Translations under genes and position numbers: made by a program
Notes under the pieces: model-generated
Seen by the model: only the letters and a program-made list of their open reading frames with translations
Databases searched by the model: none
What the model was told of the DNA's origin: nothing
Shown here: in pieces, positions 46,935 to 55,719 of the stretch
Layout: each line of letters starts with the position of its first letter
Position numbering within the stretch: the stretch's first letter is position 1
DNA from: JABDLO01 sp035327565
GTDB taxonomy: Bacteria; Bacteroidota; Bacteroidia; Chitinophagales; Saprospiraceae
DNA: 64,000 bases
Direction of reading: 5' to 3'
Assembly (NCBI GenBank): GCA_035327565.1
Contig: DAOLDB010000002.1
Location: 62,001-126,000 of the forward strand

Positions 46935-46942
46935 TACTTTTG
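46935..46942 (+). promoter_or_regulatory. -7 box upstream of the HprK-like/GT2 gene
   Basis: TACTTTTG matches TAnnTTTG, 135 nt before the start at 47078. No -33 box at the normal distance. Confidence 0.35.
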
Positions 46943-47077
46943 GGATTTGACTTGAATGAATGATGTGAAGATTCAGCATAGTCTGTTTTTCAAGTTTTAA
47001 GATAGAATCTTATGTATTATTATAAATAAACATCAACAGGTTGATCAGGAATAAAGGGTAGTTGTTTACAGTAAACT

Positions 47078-48859
47078 ATGCAAAAAAGAATTAAAACAGA
47101 GGAGGAGCAACGGGATCTTTTTGAAAGTTTTTTAGAAAAGTACCTGAAGGCATCGAAAAAATGCGGAGAAATCGAAAAGCATTATCGGATTGCCAATACA
47201 ATAGTGTGCCTGACTTTTGCCGGAGAATCTATGATCCCCATTGTAACAAAGGCATTGGAACATCTTCGGTTGCATAATTATTATGGAAAATCTGACATAA
47301 AAATCCATATATGGGATAGCGTTTCTTCTGGCTTGCCTGCACCACAGGCACCATGCAGTGTTTTTGATTATTCTGACCGTGGCGACATCTGGGGGTTCAA
47401 TAGTAAAATAATAAAAACAGCATTTCATTGGAGTGAATATTCTGTCAATATTTATAATGTTGAGACGCAAACCGGAATCTATTGGGTCAGAAACCCTTTA
47501 GATTTGGACTATTGGGTAAAATCATCTCCATTGAGAACACTATTTCATTGGTGGATGGAAGGTAGAGGAATGCATCTTCTCCATGCTGCGGCTATTGGAA
47601 CAGACGAAGGAGTCGTACTGATTACCGGAAAAGGAGGAATGGGGAAGTCTACCACTGCGCTGGCCTGCATGGTCAACGGAATGAATTACATAGGAGATGA
47701 CTATATCATCATCAATAATAATCCGAAACCTGAAGCCTACTCACTTTATTGCACAGCTAAAATTAATACGAATGATTGGTTCCGGTTTCCTGAATTGAGA
47801 TCAAATGTCTTTGAGCGAGACAGGCCGGATCAGGAGAAAGATGTGTTGATGTTATATCCTGAGCGGGCAGATCAGATCAGGGAGAGTCTTCATGTGTTGG
47901 CAATCATGACACCTGAAATACACTATCACAAACATACGGGTATTGAAAGTGCTGAATTTTGGCCGGTTCAACGCGCTTTAGCTTTTACTACCATGGCACA
48001 GTTGCCGGGAGCCGGAGCATATTCCCATCAATACATGTATGATTTGGCGTCAAAAACACCTGTTTACAAGTTAATGCCCGGTAATGATTTGATCGCTTTA
48101 GCCGATAGAGTATTGACATTTATTCAAAACAAAGAATATATACATCAGCAAAGTATGAAAACAATCCATGTTGAGCAACTACCATTGATCAGCGTCATTG
48201 TACCTGTATATAATGGGGCAAAATTTATTGAACGAGCCATACTGAATATTTTGTCGCAAAATTATCCGGTTTTGGAGATCATTGTTGTAGATGATGGGTC
48301 AACCGATGAAACCCGGGAGATTATAGAAAGAATGGATACAGATATCAGGTATATATACCATGATAATGCTGGCCCTGCATTGGCAAGGAATACAGGTATT
48401 AAAGATGCTTCAGGAGAATTTATAGCTTTCCTGGATGTTGATGATTTATGGCCTGAAGACAATTTGAAGAATTTATTAAAAATAATGCTAAATGAACCGA
48501 AATGGGAGGTGGTCAGAGGCTATGGTCAACCATTCATAGTACATGATGATGGAAGTAAAGAGTTTTTAGGATTCTCTAAAGATTCGTTTCCTAATTATAT
48601 TGGAGCTGCTTTGTTTAGAAAGTCGGCATTTAATAAAGTAGGATTGTTCGATCCTCACCTTCGATTTGGAGAAGACTCGGATTGGTTTATCCGGGCACAT
48701 GAAATAAACATTAGAATAATGAGAATTGACGAAACAACTTTATTTACTCAACGACATGATTCGAATATGACTAAAGAGAAAGATTTGGTAGAGTTAAATG
48801 TTTTAAAAGTATTTAAACTAAAATTAGATCGTATAAGAAATTCAAATAAAGACAGATGA
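47078..48859 (+). CDS. HPr-kinase-like P-loop domain fused to a family 2 glycosyltransferase
   Basis: 593 residues. Residues 1-355 resemble the HprK-related proteins found with PqqD proteins: LLHAAAIGTDEGVVLITGKGGMGKST (Walker A G184-T192; His169 before it) and YIGDDYIII (Asp207, Asp208), the two ends of the HprK active site. Residues about 370-593 are a GT-A glycosyltransferase: PLISVIVPVYNGAKFIERAI, VVDDGSTDETREII, GPALARNTGIK and FLDVDDLW (DxD). A kinase and a sugar transferase in one chain is unusual. Two more GT2 genes and a sulfotransferase-like gene follow on the same strand, and a PqqD gene faces it. The substrate is unknown. Confidence 0.85.
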   Translation: MQKRIKTEEEQRDLFESFLEKYLKASKKCGEIEKHYRIANTIVCLTFAGESMIPIVTKALEHLRLHNYYGKSDIKIHIWDSVSSGLPAPQAPCSVFDYSDRGDIWGFNSKIIKTAFHWSEYSVNIYNVETQTGIYWVRNPLDLDYWVKSSPLRTLFHWWMEGRGMHLLHAAAIGTDEGVVLITGKGGMGKSTTALACMVNGMNYIGDDYIIINNNPKPEAYSLYCTAKINTNDWFRFPELRSNVFERDRPDQEKDVLMLYPERADQIRESLHVLAIMTPEIHYHKHTGIESAEFWPVQRALAFTTMAQLPGAGAYSHQYMYDLASKTPVYKLMPGNDLIALADRVLTFIQNKEYIHQQSMKTIHVEQLPLISVIVPVYNGAKFIERAILNILSQNYPVLEIIVVDDGSTDETREIIERMDTDIRYIYHDNAGPALARNTGIKDASGEFIAFLDVDDLWPEDNLKNLLKIMLNEPKWEVVRGYGQPFIVHDDGSKEFLGFSKDSFPNYIGAALFRKSAFNKVGLFDPHLRFGEDSDWFIRAHEINIRIMRIDETTLFTQRHDSNMTKEKDLVELNVLKVFKLKLDRIRNSNKDR

Positions 48860-48925
48860 AGAATAAATTAGTTTTTATGTCATGACAAATGTGATCATCT
48901 AAAGATCAATATCAATAAAAAGGCT

Positions 48926-49651
48926 ATGAAGGACGATAGGACAGGTAAAGAAAATTTTATGGAAAAGCCCTCTTTGAGTGTCATAATGCCGGTAAAAAAC
49001 GGCGAAAGATATCTTGAAGAAGCGATAAGAAGTATACTTGTCCAGGATATAAAACCTTATGAAATTTTATTGGTTGACGGAGATTCTACCGATCGAACCC
49101 TCCATATTGCTTCTGAATTTAAAGAGATAACCATTGTAAGCCAACATGGAAAAGGCATTTCAAACGCCTATAATCAGGGGATTCAAGCTTCCTCGGGTGA
49201 ATACATAGCTTTCATTTCGAGTGATGATATCTGGTTGCCGGACAAGTTAACCATTCAAATGAAATATATGATGTCGAACCCGGATGTATGGTATACAAAT
49301 GGCCACATCACCTATAAGGTTGAATCACAATTGCCTTCAGTTCATACTTACCGAAAAGAATGGTTGCAAGGGAGCCTGCCTGCAAAAATTATGGAGACTT
49401 TGGTTGCAAAAAGAAGTGTGTTTGAAAGGGTAGGCGCATTTGATGAAAACCTATCCACAGCAGAAGATGTAGATTGGTACACCAGAGCACAAAGGATGGA
49501 ATTAAAATCTGCTATGTTACCCCATAATTTATTAATTAAAAGAATTCATGATCAAAACCATTCACTGAATGTAGAAATGAATAACATGAATTTGTTAAAG
49601 ACTATTAGAAAAAACTTACTTCATAAATGTTACAGCCCTGATGGAAAGTAG
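48926..49651 (+). CDS. family 2 glycosyltransferase
   Basis: 241 residues in one GT-A domain: SLSVIMPVKNGERYLEEAIRSI, LLVDGDSTDRTL, GISNAYNQGIQASSGEYIAFISSDDIW, and a late EDVDWYTRAQ, the usual acceptor-site acid. The metal motif reads SSDD rather than DADD. The ATG at 48926 is used; an ATG eleven codons later also precedes the domain. It follows the fused HprK/GT2 gene by 66 nt and overlaps the next GT2 gene by 11 bases, so the three belong to one operon. Confidence 0.9.
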   Translation: MKDDRTGKENFMEKPSLSVIMPVKNGERYLEEAIRSILVQDIKPYEILLVDGDSTDRTLHIASEFKEITIVSQHGKGISNAYNQGIQASSGEYIAFISSDDIWLPDKLTIQMKYMMSNPDVWYTNGHITYKVESQLPSVHTYRKEWLQGSLPAKIMETLVAKRSVFERVGAFDENLSTAEDVDWYTRAQRMELKSAMLPHNLLIKRIHDQNHSLNVEMNNMNLLKTIRKNLLHKCYSPDGK

Positions 49652-50336
49652 AATCAGTGTGATTATACCGGTTTACAACGCTGAAAGATATATTGAAGAG
49701 TGTATTCGAAGCGTGGTTAATCAGACCTTTACTCCATGGGAAATCATTGTAATTGATGATGGCAGCAATGATAAAAGTGTGGAAAAAGTAAAATCTCACA
49801 ATAGACAAATCACTATAATTTCTCAGGAAAACCGCGGTGCCGGATCAGCAAGGAATGCAGGAATACGGATTGCCAAGGGCGACTTTCTGGCTTTTTTGGA
49901 TGCTGACGATGTCTGGCTGCCTGATACATTGGAAAATCAAATAAACAGATTAATAGAAAATACATCTTTGGACATGGTTTTTGGAGCCGTTGAGCAGTTT
50001 TATAGTCCGGATGTATATCCTCATGAGAAGCCGGGAATTCATCATGAAATGTATCCGCCTCGGGGATTTGTTCCGGGTGCTATGCTGATCAATCGAGAAT
50101 CATTTTTAAGAGTAGGTTTATTTAATGAATCTTTAGTATTGGGAGAATTTATTGATTGGTTTGCAAAAGCCCGGGAAGTGGGTTTGCGGTTTACCGTCTC
50201 ATCTCATATAGTAATGAGGCGAAGGATTCATGATAAGAATACCGGAATTCTTCATAAAATGAATAGAAAAGATTATACTTCCATCATACGGGAAAAATTA
50301 TTACGGAACAAAGGTGGAAAAGATGAAACTGTTTAA
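49641..50336 (+). CDS. family 2 glycosyltransferase
   Basis: 231 residues: RISVIIPVYNAERYIEECIRSVV, IVIDDGSNDKSVEKV, GAGSARNAGIRIAKGDFLAFLDADDVW (complete DxD), and FIDWFAKAREVGL near the end. It is close to the GT2 part of the HprK fusion in layout, so the three enzymes probably arose by duplication. It overlaps the previous gene by 11 bases and the next by 14, indicating coupled translation. The sugar donor is not predictable. Confidence 0.9.
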   Translation: MESRISVIIPVYNAERYIEECIRSVVNQTFTPWEIIVIDDGSNDKSVEKVKSHNRQITIISQENRGAGSARNAGIRIAKGDFLAFLDADDVWLPDTLENQINRLIENTSLDMVFGAVEQFYSPDVYPHEKPGIHHEMYPPRGFVPGAMLINRESFLRVGLFNESLVLGEFIDWFAKAREVGLRFTVSSHIVMRRRIHDKNTGILHKMNRKDYTSIIREKLLRNKGGKDETV

Positions 50337-51069
50337 GTATAAACCGGGATTTATAATTTTCGGACTGGGGAGGAGTGGAAGCAATTTGTTAAGATCCCTT
50401 TTAAATTCCCATCCAAAATTGTATTGTGATGTCGAGCTATTTAATCCTAGAAGCCACCCTGTAAATAATCCATGGAAGATAAAACTAATATATAAATTAC
50501 CCTTATTGTTTATAATGGGTAAAAACTTGATACATTATAATGAAATGTATGGTTTCAAAATGTTTGTTTGGCAACATCATAAAGTAGAATTTATTCTCAA
50601 GACTTTGGTTAGAAAAGGATGGAAAATTCTCCACCTCAAAAGGATCAATGTATTGAAACAGGTTTTTTCTTTGCTAATTGCAAAACAAGTGCAAAGATGG
50701 GTAAATACCGAGCCTGATTATAATCCAAATGAAATATATGAAATGGATCCTGAAATGGTATTGAAAACTTTAAGAAATTACAAAAGCAATCATATCCAAT
50801 CAGAAACATTGATGAAAGTTATAGATCATTTAGAAGTGATATATGAGTATGATTTAAAAAAAGAGGGATCTTGGCAGAAAACGGCAATCAAAATATTTGA
50901 TTTTTTAGAAATTGAAAATACGGAAGTGATAGCCGGCACTTACCTAACTGATCAAAGATCAGACCAGGAGAGAATTGCAAATTTTGACGAGATTATCACT
51001 CATTTAATTCAAAATGGATTTAAAGAGGAAGTTGATATATATTACAGGTGTGAGAACCAAAAAGTATAG
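50323..51069 (+). CDS. sulfotransferase-like protein
   Basis: About 248 residues from the ATG at 50323 (a GTG three codons upstream is less likely). FIIFGLGRSGSNLLRSLLNSHPKLYCDVELFN is the 5'-phosphosulfate-binding loop of PAPS-dependent sulfotransferases; GWKILHLKRINVLKQVFSLLIAK corresponds to the 3'-phosphate-binding Arg/Ser region. It would move sulfate from PAPS to a hydroxyl or sugar. It is last in the plus-strand operon and overlaps the preceding GT2 gene, so the acceptor may be the glycosylated product. No PAPS-making genes are here. Confidence 0.75.
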   Translation: MKLFKYKPGFIIFGLGRSGSNLLRSLLNSHPKLYCDVELFNPRSHPVNNPWKIKLIYKLPLLFIMGKNLIHYNEMYGFKMFVWQHHKVEFILKTLVRKGWKILHLKRINVLKQVFSLLIAKQVQRWVNTEPDYNPNEIYEMDPEMVLKTLRNYKSNHIQSETLMKVIDHLEVIYEYDLKKEGSWQKTAIKIFDFLEIENTEVIAGTYLTDQRSDQERIANFDEIITHLIQNGFKEEVDIYYRCENQKV

Positions 51070-51137
51070 GATATGAAAAGTGAGAACAACAAAGTGACTT
51101 TTGTTGTATAGTTTGACTTAAATAATCGGTCTTGGGT

Positions 51138-52229
51138 TCATTTTCTTAAATTGGAAAGAGTATTACCGAAATCCCTCAGAAATATTTTTATTCTTAGTAA
51201 ATATGGTTTACCTCTACTGATATTTATTGAATAAATGACTGAATTTTTTAAAATTTGATAATAAAATTTTAACTTTTTGCCTCTATATATCGAAAATTGT
51301 TCTACAGCTTTCCAGTCAATATCGAAATCCTTAAGAGAATGATGTATGTCACATTTGATTCTTTCATCTTCACTTTCCAATAGTCTCGTAAACTGTTTGT
51401 TCTGCCAATGATTGACGACCAAAGCCTGTTGATGGTTGCTTCGTATATAATCCACATGGATGTTCTTTTCTATTTCTCCATCCCAGTGTACATCAGCATT
51501 TTCTGCCACCTGTTTTATAACATTCCGTGCATTTTTCAGTATCGTCCGGATAGAGTCGTTTGTTTCAAATTGTTCGTCATTTTCGTGGTAAAGAAATCCT
51601 GGTAACCTGTGGCCTAAACTGTATACTATAAAATCCACTTCAGGAAATTGACAGCATACTGTATATCCTGTAGAAACAGAAATGGTACCTTTTCGGGTCC
51701 ATGGTTTTATATATCCAAATGGTGCGTCTTTGCTTTGAATTAAATCCCATTGTATTATATTTCCTGCATAAAGAAAGTGTAAGGGTTGAATTTTGTTTTT
51801 TTTAATCAATGAATAAAAGTAATCATGAATATATAGAGTAAACCCTCTGAATACTGCATCATCAGCATCCAGATTGGAAGTGATCAGATACTGTGTGTCC
51901 GTGTTTATAAATGGTAGCAACCAGGACGTCTTTTTTTTATGACTTGCTTCCATATATTCGCTAATATAAATTTTTGCTCCTGGCAATTGAAAATTTTCAA
52001 TTGCTTTCCTTTTGTCGTCAGGCAGTCCGGGGTCGATGATGATGATCCAGGAAAAGTCCTGATGAGTCTGAGATTTCAAACATGGGTAGGTAATGCTCTT
52101 GAGCATATGCATGCGGTGAACTAAAACTGAAGGGGAAAGAGGGTCAATAGACTTTCCTTTATTCCATCCTGGAAACCGGTAACTGAATTTTGTTAAAATC
52201 AGATGTTGAAGCATGCTACATGTATTCAA
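51138..52229 (-). CDS. putative rhamnosyltransferase (PF11316-like)
   Basis: 363 residues, no signal peptide. The start LILTKFSYRFPGW, followed by LVHRMHMLKSITYPCLKSQTHQDFSWIIIIDPGLP and SNLDADDAV (DxD motif), matches the putative rhamnosyl transferase family, a GT-A-type group. It likely modifies a polysaccharide or glycoconjugate. It is last in the minus-strand set, 38 nt after the nucleotidyltransferase gene. It faces the sulfotransferase-like gene, with 68 nt between the stops. Confidence 0.75.
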   Translation of the reverse strand: MNTCSMLQHLILTKFSYRFPGWNKGKSIDPLSPSVLVHRMHMLKSITYPCLKSQTHQDFSWIIIIDPGLPDDKRKAIENFQLPGAKIYISEYMEASHKKKTSWLLPFINTDTQYLITSNLDADDAVFRGFTLYIHDYFYSLIKKNKIQPLHFLYAGNIIQWDLIQSKDAPFGYIKPWTRKGTISVSTGYTVCCQFPEVDFIVYSLGHRLPGFLYHENDEQFETNDSIRTILKNARNVIKQVAENADVHWDGEIEKNIHVDYIRSNHQQALVVNHWQNKQFTRLLESEDERIKCDIHHSLKDFDIDWKAVEQFSIYRGKKLKFYYQILKNSVIYSINISRGKPYLLRIKIFLRDFGNTLSNLRK

Positions 52230-52267
52230 TGTCTAATTCAATATGAAAGGGCCTCAATTCTGAAAGA

Positions 52268-53407
52268 TCAATCACTGTCATATTTTTTTTCTGAAAACAG
52301 TTTTGAACTTATTTTCCTAACCACTTTGCCTGGAAAGCCTTTGCCGGGTTTCACTTGATAAAGGTATTGAATAAAACCTAATTGAGTTGCTATAAACCCC
52401 TCATGTCTCGAAATTCGGAGATAATGGGAATATATATGTCTGAATTTTTGAGCAATGGTCACCGGTTTTAAATCACCATACAGGATAGCTTGATTATAGA
52501 TGAACCGGTCTCCAAACTCAGGTTTTAACTTGCTTATTTCATTCAGAAAACCATTGGGGATAGGCACTTTAAAATGCTTAACCAAGTATTTCAGACTATG
52601 TTTCATGGGTAACCCTGCTTTGTAGTTTATTGTCAATTGGTATATCCGGTTCCAGTCAATCTGAATTTTTGGATGATTTAGTATAGTGAAAGCATCTGAA
52701 ATCCAGCGAATAGGTGGCGCAGGATTGGCTCTCATGCCATGGACGAGTGTATGGAAGAGAGTATCGGTAGGACACAGGGTAAGTACTGAGGTATTGTTCA
52801 TTTGAAAAGCCATGGCATTCTCCCAAAAGGTTTGCTCAACTCCTGCTACCGGAATATCCCAGAATAGTCGCCAATGCAAATCCAGTTCGGTGTCATCGTC
52901 AAGGAATAAAGCTATACTGTTACCGTATTTCATTAAATGGTCAAAATGTTGGGGTTCCTTTAATTTCCATCCTTCCTTAAATAAACTTTGGAGGGTATCA
53001 TTTATTTTATCCACCGGAACCATCAGATCGATATCTGACATGGGTCTCAATCCCACATGATTATAATATAGTTGCAGAAGCGGGACTCCTTTTAAAACCA
53101 TTACAGGAATATTTAATTTTTCCATGAATAGGATTAATTGCTCCGTTTTATGGAGCAGAATATGGTTGGAAGACCAGGTTTTTCGATAAATTCCCTTCAA
53201 CACCTGAAATATAGGATCACTGGAAAATTTATCTTTCAGATTGTGATAAACAAGGGGCAAAAGACGATAAGATCCCCAATCGACATCTGTCTGGAAATCA
53301 ACATTTTTTCTCCATTCTATCCAGGCTTGCTCACTTTGAATATTTCCTTTGAGCGCAGTGTACAGGAGCAATTTCTGGTTTTTATCGGGAAAAGGACCAT
53401 AAATCAT
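52268..53407 (-). CDS. nucleotidyltransferase family protein (PF14907-like)
   Basis: 379 residues. It contains VMVLKGVPLLQLYYNHVGLRPMSDIDLMVP, the DxD nucleotidyltransferase signature of this family, then LELDLHWRLFWD-like sequence with a third acid and TDTLFHTLVHGMRANP. The family often sits with PqqD and HprK-like proteins and in lasso-peptide clusters, where its role is unclear; it may transfer a nucleotide or a phosphosugar to a peptide or protein. Its start overlaps the PqqD stop by four bases (ATGA), so the two are translated together. Confidence 0.85.
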   Translation of the reverse strand: MIYGPFPDKNQKLLLYTALKGNIQSEQAWIEWRKNVDFQTDVDWGSYRLLPLVYHNLKDKFSSDPIFQVLKGIYRKTWSSNHILLHKTEQLILFMEKLNIPVMVLKGVPLLQLYYNHVGLRPMSDIDLMVPVDKINDTLQSLFKEGWKLKEPQHFDHLMKYGNSIALFLDDDTELDLHWRLFWDIPVAGVEQTFWENAMAFQMNNTSVLTLCPTDTLFHTLVHGMRANPAPPIRWISDAFTILNHPKIQIDWNRIYQLTINYKAGLPMKHSLKYLVKHFKVPIPNGFLNEISKLKPEFGDRFIYNQAILYGDLKPVTIAQKFRHIYSHYLRISRHEGFIATQLGFIQYLYQVKPGKGFPGKVVRKISSKLFSEKKYDSD

Positions 53408-53877
53408 TCTTTCAGACCCTCTTCTTTAGGTTTGGATTGGGGCCAGCCGGATTCATCCACATCATGAATGGGGTCTAACAGGAAAAGGTCCTTCATGTCT
53501 GAATATTGATACAATTCCGGTTCCTGTAATTTCTGGTTCAATTGAAGGAGAATCTGTTTGGCCGGTTCAAGATCAATTTCTGAATGGGTTGAAGGATCTG
53601 ATGTGGTTTTCAGAATATTTTCATCAACCATTTTCTTTACAAATACTTCGACGGTGGTATGAATGTCAGCCTTTGAGATGGGTACATATTTGTGTATTTC
53701 ATTTACAACATCCGACAATCTTCCCGTAGAAATCAAAATTTCCCATATAGCAGAGCCTATTGGGTTAAGGCTGTAATAAACACCAGTTTCAAGGTTCAGA
53801 AGAATGCTTTCCCCATCAATGGTTTCATGGACCAGATTGGGGCCTGCAACTTGATAAAATGTCATATTCGAAATCAT
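53404..53877 (-). CDS. PqqD-family protein with an extended conserved-looking tail
   Basis: 157 residues. Residues 1-95 form a PqqD-type winged-helix fold: VHETIDGESILLNLETGVYYSLNPIGSAIWEIL. Normal PqqD proteins (about 90 residues) bind the leader of a ribosomal peptide and present it to a modifying enzyme. Here about 60 more residues follow, ending in DLFLLDPIHDVDESGWP and a polar end. It heads a unit with the nucleotidyltransferase and the rhamnosyltransferase. No radical-SAM enzyme, cyclase or protease is near, so a PQQ role is ruled out. The target peptide is unknown and could be its own tail. Confidence 0.85.
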   Translation of the reverse strand: MISNMTFYQVAGPNLVHETIDGESILLNLETGVYYSLNPIGSAIWEILISTGRLSDVVNEIHKYVPISKADIHTTVEVFVKKMVDENILKTTSDPSTHSEIDLEPAKQILLQLNQKLQEPELYQYSDMKDLFLLDPIHDVDESGWPQSKPKEEGLKE

Positions 53878-53942
53878 TTATATATAAAAAACAAAAATTG
53901 GATTCTGATAAAGAGTCAGGTCGTAAAAGTATAAAAAAAAAA

Positions 53943-53970
53943 AGAGGGGCGACCCTGCTTGCACCCCTCT
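53943..53970 (-). terminator. intrinsic terminator after the DUF2911 gene
   Basis: AGAGGGG (53943-53949) and CCCCTCT (53964-53970) form a stem with a 14-base loop; on the minus strand it is followed by a long T tract. It separates the DUF2911 gene from the PqqD unit. Confidence 0.85.
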
Positions 53971-53997
53971 TTTTAAATAGAAATGGTTGCTATTTTA

Positions 53998-54843
53998 TTA
54001 CATAGACCATTCTTTGATTGACTTTTCATTCATGCGGATGTAATCATCATTACCCGCTTTCTTAGCTAATTCCAACGCCCATTTGGCTGCTTCAATGGCT
54101 TCACTTTTTTTACCCATATCCGCCAGAATCAACGCCTTTTTTCTCACCTGCCAAAATGCGGGGTTGTCTCCTGATGTGGCTTTGTTAATCCACTCAAGCG
54201 CCTTATTCAAATCTTTTCCTTCATCATGATAGTAGGAAGCAGCAGTAAAATAATCATTGCTGCTTGGGCCGGCCATAACTCTGTCTATGGAAGCCATCAC
54301 TTCTTTATCAGTCCACACACTGATATTGAAAGGAACCATTGTGTTTTCCCAAGCTATTTGTATGGTTGCTCCATCATTCCTCAGATTATCGAAGTTAAAA
54401 GTAAAAGTTTCGAGTGTAAACGGAATTTGAGAAGGTGTAGCATTAACCACTGCTGCCGGTGTCTTATCTAAATAATATCCGAAACTGTTGGATTCGTGGT
54501 TATAAAAATGTATGGCCCATTGTGTTGCTCCTGGTTTGGTGAGAATTGCATATGAGCCTGCTTTCAAATCCTTGCCTTCAATTTGAACATCTTTACTGAA
54601 GCTTATTTTTGTGGCAAGATTGGCTCCGGTTCTCCAAATATTTCCGAAAGGAACCAAACCATCGGCACCAAATATGCTTCGTCCTCTCATGGAAGGACGG
54701 GAATATTCAATGGTCACATCAGTCAACCCAACTGTTTGTACCAATTTGCTTGCAGGGCTGGAAGCAGGAGCAGACATCTGCGCTTCAATGAATAATACAC
54801 CCATCAGGATGAACATGGCTGCTAATAGTAAATTCTTTTTCAT
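53998..54843 (-). CDS. DUF2911 domain-containing exported protein
   Basis: 281 residues with a signal peptide (ending FIEAQ). DUF2911 motifs: VTIEYSRPSMRGRSIFG, LVPFGNIWRTGANLATKI, LKAGSYAILTKPGATQWAIHFY and a beta-rich middle. Residues about 200-281 are TPR-like helices (AASYYHDEGKDLNKALEWINKA). The family occurs widely in Bacteroidota, is exported, and has no known activity. It has its own terminator and is not part of the PqqD locus. Confidence 0.9.
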   Translation of the reverse strand: MKKNLLLAAMFILMGVLFIEAQMSAPASSPASKLVQTVGLTDVTIEYSRPSMRGRSIFGADGLVPFGNIWRTGANLATKISFSKDVQIEGKDLKAGSYAILTKPGATQWAIHFYNHESNSFGYYLDKTPAAVVNATPSQIPFTLETFTFNFDNLRNDGATIQIAWENTMVPFNISVWTDKEVMASIDRVMAGPSSNDYFTAASYYHDEGKDLNKALEWINKATSGDNPAFWQVRKKALILADMGKKSEAIEAAKWALELAKKAGNDDYIRMNEKSIKEWSM

Positions 54844-55442
54844 GTGATTCTTTTTAGATTTGAATGGTTAGATGATTAATAAAAATAAATTCAAAAGGTT
54901 TTGAAATTGAATTTCATTGATTAAGTATTTTTTTGCACGATTGACTTACTGTGTCTGTAACAGAATAGTTCAAATTCATACACAAAACACAAAAAAATGT
55001 TGCCAAATATAGTGAAATGGAAAAGCCGGTGTATCCTGTGGAGAAAGTTTAACGAAGTTTTATGATTTTCATAATGTGATTAGGAAGAATGGAGGGATGT
55101 TCTGATACGTTCGTTGGCGGTTGTATATCAATTTCAATTGTATTATAACCAATCTTATTTATTTGTTTGAATAGTTATTAATAATTGTTTTATAATATGA
55201 GGAAATGTTTTTTTTCCATCAAATATAAAAAACGGTTCATGATTCCCTGTGGTCTGTTAATACCTGTTTTTTTCAGCTTACTCCCCAAATAGAAATCGTT
55301 TATTTTAGTTCATTTTGAATCAAAACAGATCATTTAATTCATTATTTTTCTCTGCTTTTAAGTAAGTTATACATATAAAAATATTGATTAAATTTGTATT
55401 AAGTACTTAGTAGTTATATGAATATTTTGTGACTTAAAGAAA
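54844..55442. other. 599-nt divergent intergenic region
   Basis: AT-rich. A plus-strand -7 box TAAATTTG (55389-55396) lies 46 nt before the Cys-rich gene pair. Apart from this I see no gene or RNA. Confidence 0.5.
55389..55396 (+). promoter_or_regulatory. -7 box of the Cys-rich/DUF4221 cassette
   Basis: TAAATTTG fits TAnnTTTG and gives a leader of about 40 nt to the first small gene. No -33 was found. Confidence 0.4.
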
Positions 55443-55694
55443 ATGCTTATGAAAAAATTCCTAATGTTTTTATTGTCATTTGCTTTTACTGCTCTCCTGA
55501 TGGGACTGCCAGAAGAAGCTAATGGGTCCTGTATAGCCTGTACTATTTATGATGAAGGGAGGTGTGCCCCTTGGGGAATCAAAAATCCAACCACTAAATG
55601 TTTTAAAGGTATGGATTCTTCAACACAGTATCCTACCTGTGCTTATGGTAAAAGTAGTGTAAAAGAATGTCCGGTGTTTGCAGGTCCTGATTAA
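55443..55694 (+). CDS. small secreted cysteine-rich protein 1
   Basis: 83 residues: signal peptide of about 28 residues (MLMKKFLMFLLSFAFTALL, cleavage near EEANG), then a 55-residue mature part with six Cys: SCIAC, RCAP, KC, TC, EC. The arrangement C-x2-C-x7-C-x-P with a Gly two residues before the third Cys is shared with the next gene. No known family was recognised. The many Cys suggest disulfides or metal binding outside the inner membrane. It heads a run of genes on the same strand that continues to DUF4221-like lipoproteins. A second ATG two codons in is possible. Confidence 0.7.
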   Translation: MLMKKFLMFLLSFAFTALLMGLPEEANGSCIACTIYDEGRCAPWGIKNPTTKCFKGMDSSTQYPTCAYGKSSVKECPVFAGPD

Positions 55695-55719
55695 TTAAAA
55701 ATTTAAAAAATTAAGACTT

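Noticed and set aside
47132..47470. Antisense 112-codon frame in the HprK-like gene
   Set aside because: Shadow of a strong plus-strand coding gene with recognisable motifs.
47078..53877. Reading the PqqD locus as PQQ or lasso-peptide biosynthesis
   Set aside because: No PqqA/B/C/E, radical-SAM enzyme, asparagine-synthetase-like cyclase or transglutaminase-like protease is present.
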